Translations under genes and position numbers: made by a program
DNA from: Marsupella aquatica
Taxonomy: Eukaryota; Marchantiophyta
DNA: 64,000 nucleotides
Assembly: GCA_973895155.1 (NCBI GenBank)
Contig: OZ316894.1
Location: forward strand, 1,302,001 to 1,366,000
Reading direction: 5' to 3'
Shown: positions 59,462 to 64,000 of the stretch, piece by piece
Numbering within the stretch: position 1 is the first letter of the stretch
Layout: each line of letters starts with the position of its first letter
Notes under the pieces: generated by a model
Told to the model about the DNA's origin: nothing
The model's input: the letters and a program-made list of their open reading frames with translations, nothing else
The model's database searches: none

Positions 59462-62400
59462 TTTCGAACAGTATGTTTGAGCATGGAGTATGTTTAGACA
59501 AAAACGGGCTTCCCAGAGGTTTGGACGATTGTAGAGGCGATGACCAACTACGAACGTCATGTCCAACTACTCAAAGTCATGTCCAACAACTTCATGGCCA
59601 AACTTACACATTCGATATGCGTTTTCTCTACAGACCGAACATGTCTCACAGTTCTGAAGCACCCTATCAATGATTTTGATCCGTGCTCCGTTTCAAATGA
59701 ATCTAACTACGAATGATATGGACGACAAAGATGATCGATGCTCCTCCGTGAGACTAGTTTTGAAAGCAGGTGCCGTACCCCCGGCTCAAAGAATCGTGTG
59801 AAGACGAAATCCATCCCGCAATTGCAATCAAAGAAAGCGCTTTACTCTGCCTGTAAATCACAAAAGCAAATGCAGAACGTGGAGATGAAACAGATGGCAA
59901 AAAGCAAGAATGATTAGATATCATGAATGAGCCAATTTAAGACAATTAGACACCAGGTCATTGGTGACCTTTTACAACCGAGACAAACAGAGACAGTATA
60001 GAATTTTAGTACCAGACTCAAGAAAGTTCCGTTCTCACGTTTCTTACAAAAACAAAAGTGATTGGTGAGGACTCTTGAAGATCCTTTCGCGGGCTCGTGT
60101 GTAGTTCAGCTGAAATGTGGAGATACACGGTGGTAGTCAATCGGGGAGACGAACTCGATCACCTGGCGGAGCAGAAACCTCAAGAAAAGCACGATTCACT
60201 CTTTCAATTGAACAGGACCTTCGCCCTTTTCAATTCGCCCAATTCTCCATAACTTATTAGATCTATTCATCAATTTTTAGGAATTCTCGATGAAAGTGAT
60301 CCTAAGGTCGAGCTGCTCAGCGAGCAACCTTGCGCATTGTACGGAGTACATCAGTTCTTTTCTTATCTTGAAAATTTCCGGTCATGGAATTCGACACTTG
60401 TGTAGTGATAGCCCCCTATCTCGAGCTGATGACAACTGTACTCCACGTCATTGCCTCCCCCAAGACACTTGTCTCCCTCGCCCTTTCCAACGCCCCGCTC
60501 ATGGCCTAGCATGCCCTTCGTCTGCTCGGGTTGTTCCTCTCACGAATTCTGTCAACTGACGAAAGCATGTTTCACCCACATTGTCATGTTGGTGACGGCA
60601 CTCGGAAGAGTACACCCAAGTCGAGATGAATGACGCAATTCTTCACGGTCCCAGATAACCTATATATTTCCCCCCCTCCCAGATAACCTATGTTGTAAGT
60701 GGATTGCCACTCTCTCGCTATGCAAGTATCTATCGAGACTGAACTGATCGCTGTCCTAGGAAATTATTGTAACATTAGAAGTCACTCGCCCTTTGAACTG
60801 AAACAGCCTCACAAATAAATGTATTTCTCTGTGGTCGTAAATCACCAAAGTTTCTCTCTTTGCAAGTGGCTCTCTTACCTTAGCGTCCAGCTCCTTAAGG
60901 TCTTGATGCATGTGAAATTAATTAAAGCCTCGGTGTGTTTGAACTGAAATGGTGTTCCAGATGCGAGAAGATGATGCTGGTACTGGAGCTCACAAACACT
61001 CTCAGGTGGGCACTCCGTGAACAATCGTATCGCCTTGTACGTAGGATCCTCCCGAGGATCCGTAGATTTGAAATCAGGGCCGGCAGGAGGGCCTTGACCA
61101 ACAATCGCTGGTCTGTATTGTCCATCATTCCGATGTGTGGATCACAAATTCAATGTTTCAATAATTTCCGCAAGGGCGAGCATTTACCATGTGCTAGGTC
61201 AATTGGTTATTTATAGGGAATTGCCAGACCATAGAAAGCAGTCTTCAACAAGTTCCATCGATTCTTCGTTGAGTGCCAGCTGAAATTTGCAAGGCGAGAG
61301 CGATTCTAGATACTTCTCCGTTGTGTTTGCTGTTCCATTTAGAACGTTCATTCTTGTAGGCACTTGACAACCATTACAGATAACCTTGAATGAGTTTAAT
61401 TTGAATTTGACTTCAATTTTGGTAGAAAAGCGGTGTCGAATTACCTTTTAATTCACTAGACAAGGCCATGACCGCCACCTAACTCGAGCAATATCTACTG
61501 ACTTATCACGATATCAGATTTCGTACTGAAATTTAACTCATTGGGTACGCATTATAACATGAAACCATGACATTTTTCTTTCCAATTGTGAATTTCATGA
61601 TTTGAAGCAATTCTTTCTTTGTTTTAACAATGACTTACTCTGTTTCCATAAAGAGAAAGTGCCTAAACATAATGGAGAAGCTGGCATTTTCAGACACGCT
61701 TGAAGGAGTTTGACTCTTTTACAGAATTATTCTCTCATAAGAATTTTCGTTCCAGACTTTCATATTCATTTGTTCATTGCAGATTCGTTCACATTCAGTC
61801 AACACAAATTTGAAAGAAGAATCAATGTGCCAGAGACATACAGAGCTATGACTCAGTAATCATTAGGAATTTGATTGTCTACAGCTAGAACAAGAACATC
61901 ATTATCCTGGTAGTGTAGTTGTTTCGAATATTGTAGATCCTTATTCTTATACTGCACTAAGGCATAGAGAATTTACTCAACTATGGTTATTATTCTTATA
62001 CTCATTACCCTGATACTGCATAAGGAAAACAAAACTCTCTGCAGTGTGTTGTTTAGTGATCCCTCTGTTACAGCGGACCATCAAGAATCTGTTCATTCGA
62101 TCGGATGGGATTGCACACATCATTACGAATTCTCAGCTCAAGCTAATCCCAGTGATTTCCCAGTTTCTGAACCAGCTTGGAAATGAATGAACACAGTTTA
62201 ACAGGGGAGAGAGACATGTATCGAAGAACATTCATTTCACAGTAAACCGTGTAAAACTACAGCCGTTCTTTCTGTGTCATGTGGAACCGCATATGAAAGA
62301 AAGAAATCGCACCACTAGAATTGTAGGGATGGAAGACATATCCGAAATGAGGACGTAAAATTTAGTCGTTCTCTCTGTGTCATGTAGAACAGCACATGAA

Positions 62401-64000
62401 GGAAAGAAATAAAATCGAACTGTAGGAAAGGAAGACATCCGTAATTGAGGAGGTCTTCTTGTTGGATCTGAAATTTCATGAATTCACTAGTTGCATTGCA
62501 CAGGATCATTAAAGAAGTGTGTCCTTGTTGTGGCCGTGCTATCTTTGCAGAACTTTTGTCACTATGGTCACAATGACAGAGCAAAAGTGATATCAAGCAT
62601 GAGTGATTTTGAGTGAAAGAGTTCTCAATGTGGAAGTTAGATATATGGGAGGGACATATGGTCAGAATGTAAGTGTTGAAATGATAGTCGAAAGGAAAGC
62701 ACTGCAACATTTGTAAATAGGGAGGAGAGTGAAATGTTACAAGGACCAGGAGGAGAATGCAAAGAGAAGATAAGAATCACAAGTACAGGGGAGAGACAAA
62801 GGTGTTGCACAAACAATAACAAAAGCGTAGACCTAAAATTTAATGCCCTGTCTATGTACCTAGTGGGCAACATGGAGATGATCGATGGAAGAAATTGCTG
62901 GTCTGGAAGATGTGCAAGAGTTATGGGAAAGAGGTACAAAAGGAGTAAAGGTGAGGGTTGAGATGAGTATGTCCATAAGGCGATCATGACAAGAACATTT
63001 GAGTCCACTTCTAGTACCCAAACTTTGCAACTTCCCTGAATTTACTTTCCCTCTCCTTGCCCATGCTCAACCTCCCACTTGGTTTTTCTCCTTTTTCCTT
63101 CCCCAACCCCCAGCCCACTGTTTTTGTTTCTTATCTGACTCCCTCCTCTTCATCTGATTGGTTGGAAGAGGATGATCAGAAAGGTTTGGAAAATCCATTT
63201 TCCCTCAAATTTTATAGTGATTAGGTGGAGCAGCCAAAAAACTCTTAGCCCAACTAAACTTGAAAGACAAAGTTAAACCTAGAAAACTCTTCGAATTCAA
63301 CTTAGGATGCTAGTATACCCCCACCCAATAGCACAGTAACAGCACTATGAAAACCGAAAAAGAATACCTGACAAACAGTACTGCTGTGTGAAGTGCTCAC
63401 CATCACCTTCGGGATCACCATTCATCAACGTTTGATCCCATCTGTGAATCAAAGCAATCCAATGGCTTGCACGTTGCCTTGTGGCCATAGTGCACTGTTG
63501 TCTTTTTTTACAATGCTCAATCAGATTTGTAGATCAATTAGATCCAACAGCGAGAGTTTCCTGTAGATTTTAATAGCTTCCAGGCCTTGTTTTAGTGTCC
63601 CTTGTGGAGAATCTGATGCTGTAGAAAATACCAAAGATAAATGTGATGGCAGGGTGGGGATCATTTCCTCCTCTTCTGATTTTGTAAACAGACAACCGGC
63701 TACCTGTTTGCGGGATTGCATGTAGTAGTAGTTTGATTTATAATAAATGTTCAGCAAATAAAGATTACTAATGTTCTTGGGGCATACTTTGGGTTGCACA
63801 TGATAACAAAAACGTATGAGTTCCTCATGTCTACTGGAGAAAGCATAATTATGTTGCAAGCACATAACAAATGTTCTCTAGACTGGTAAAATGTTAACAG
63901 GAATTTGTTGGCATCACATCTTAACTATTTGGAGTTACCACCAGTGCAGTTTTTACTGAACCCCATGGGAAGCTAAGTCCAAAATCCCTAGAAGCATGTC
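59462..64000. other. Gene-free right-hand end of the window
   Basis: Only short frames without domains. A unit of about 104 bp (gtaaaa, then c/tcgttct, then ctgtgtcatgt) is tandemly repeated from about 62251 and 62355. A Ga/Ct-poor AT-rich background continues to the end. The cupin promoter presumably lies within 59462-60100. Confidence 0.35.
62251..62455 (+). repeat. Tandem duplication of about 104 bp, diverged
   Basis: Both copies carry ctctgtgtcatgt-, gcacatgaa/gcatatgaa- and gaagacat-like blocks in the same order, with several indels. Confidence 0.75.

Noticed and set aside
59462-59566. N-terminal extension of the cupin to the Met at 59566
   Set aside because: The 35 extra residues show no targeting character or family similarity; the Met at 59461 gives the normal family length.
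61040-61062. Short palindrome around ggatcctc/gaggatcc as a regulatory site
   Set aside because: A single short palindrome of this size is expected by chance in 64 kb and has no gene context.
1-64000. tRNA and rRNA genes
   Set aside because: Scanning by eye for paired A and B boxes with a closing acceptor stem found only the SINE-like head at 27.7 kb; no rRNA-like sequence was seen.

Overview
This is nuclear DNA of a land plant. Genes are split by short GT-AG introns (about 50 to 1,000 bases). Two carry receptor kinases of the plant WAK-like type, and one encodes a plant-type LIMR/LMBR1-like membrane protein. The intergenic DNA is rich in Helitron-like, CACTA, SINE-like and retroelement debris. 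Short introns in TE-rich DNA, an unusual receptor architecture and CT/GA-rich leaders suggest a bryophyte (moss or liverwort). That is an inference; the species cannot be read from the window.

Layout. 1-1927: right end of a CACTA (En/Spm) element with the last exons of an element-associated protein, subterminal repeats and a terminal inverted repeat. 1930-4453 (minus): a Lys/Pro-rich gene of at least ten phase-0 exons, several of them tandem duplicates, that runs into the CACTA terminus. 5599-6237 (minus): a protein like the C-terminal DNA-binding domain of replication protein A. 7431-7799: a fold-back/MITE-like element. 13814-15630: a Helitron-like non-autonomous element with a minisatellite at its 3' end. 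19311-24150 (plus): a complete LIMR gene of 15 or 16 exons. About 27560-27800: a tRNA-derived SINE-like sequence. 29688-34470 (plus) and 47597-53146 (minus): two paralogous receptor kinases facing tail to tail. Between them lie a kinase-exon relic, a second modular hypothetical gene (37.6-40.2 kb), a second Helitron-like element in the opposite orientation (40526-43551) and a decayed retroelement gag-protease remnant. 58907-59461 (minus): a YjlB-like cupin. The remaining 4.5 kb shows no recognisable gene.

The most interesting system is the pair of receptor kinases. The extracellular part is not a WAK, LRR or lectin domain. It is two tandem phytocyanin (cupredoxin)-like domains that have lost most copper ligands, followed by a transmembrane helix and an intact RD-type WAK-like kinase. 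Exon borders and phases match between the paralogs. The minus-strand copy is intact. The plus-strand copy has an apparent one-base frameshift just before the transmembrane exon. A third, decayed kinase exon nearby shows that the family has been duplicating and dying locally.

All exon models were drawn by eye from splice sites, reading-frame phase and paralogy. No transcripts or database searches were available.
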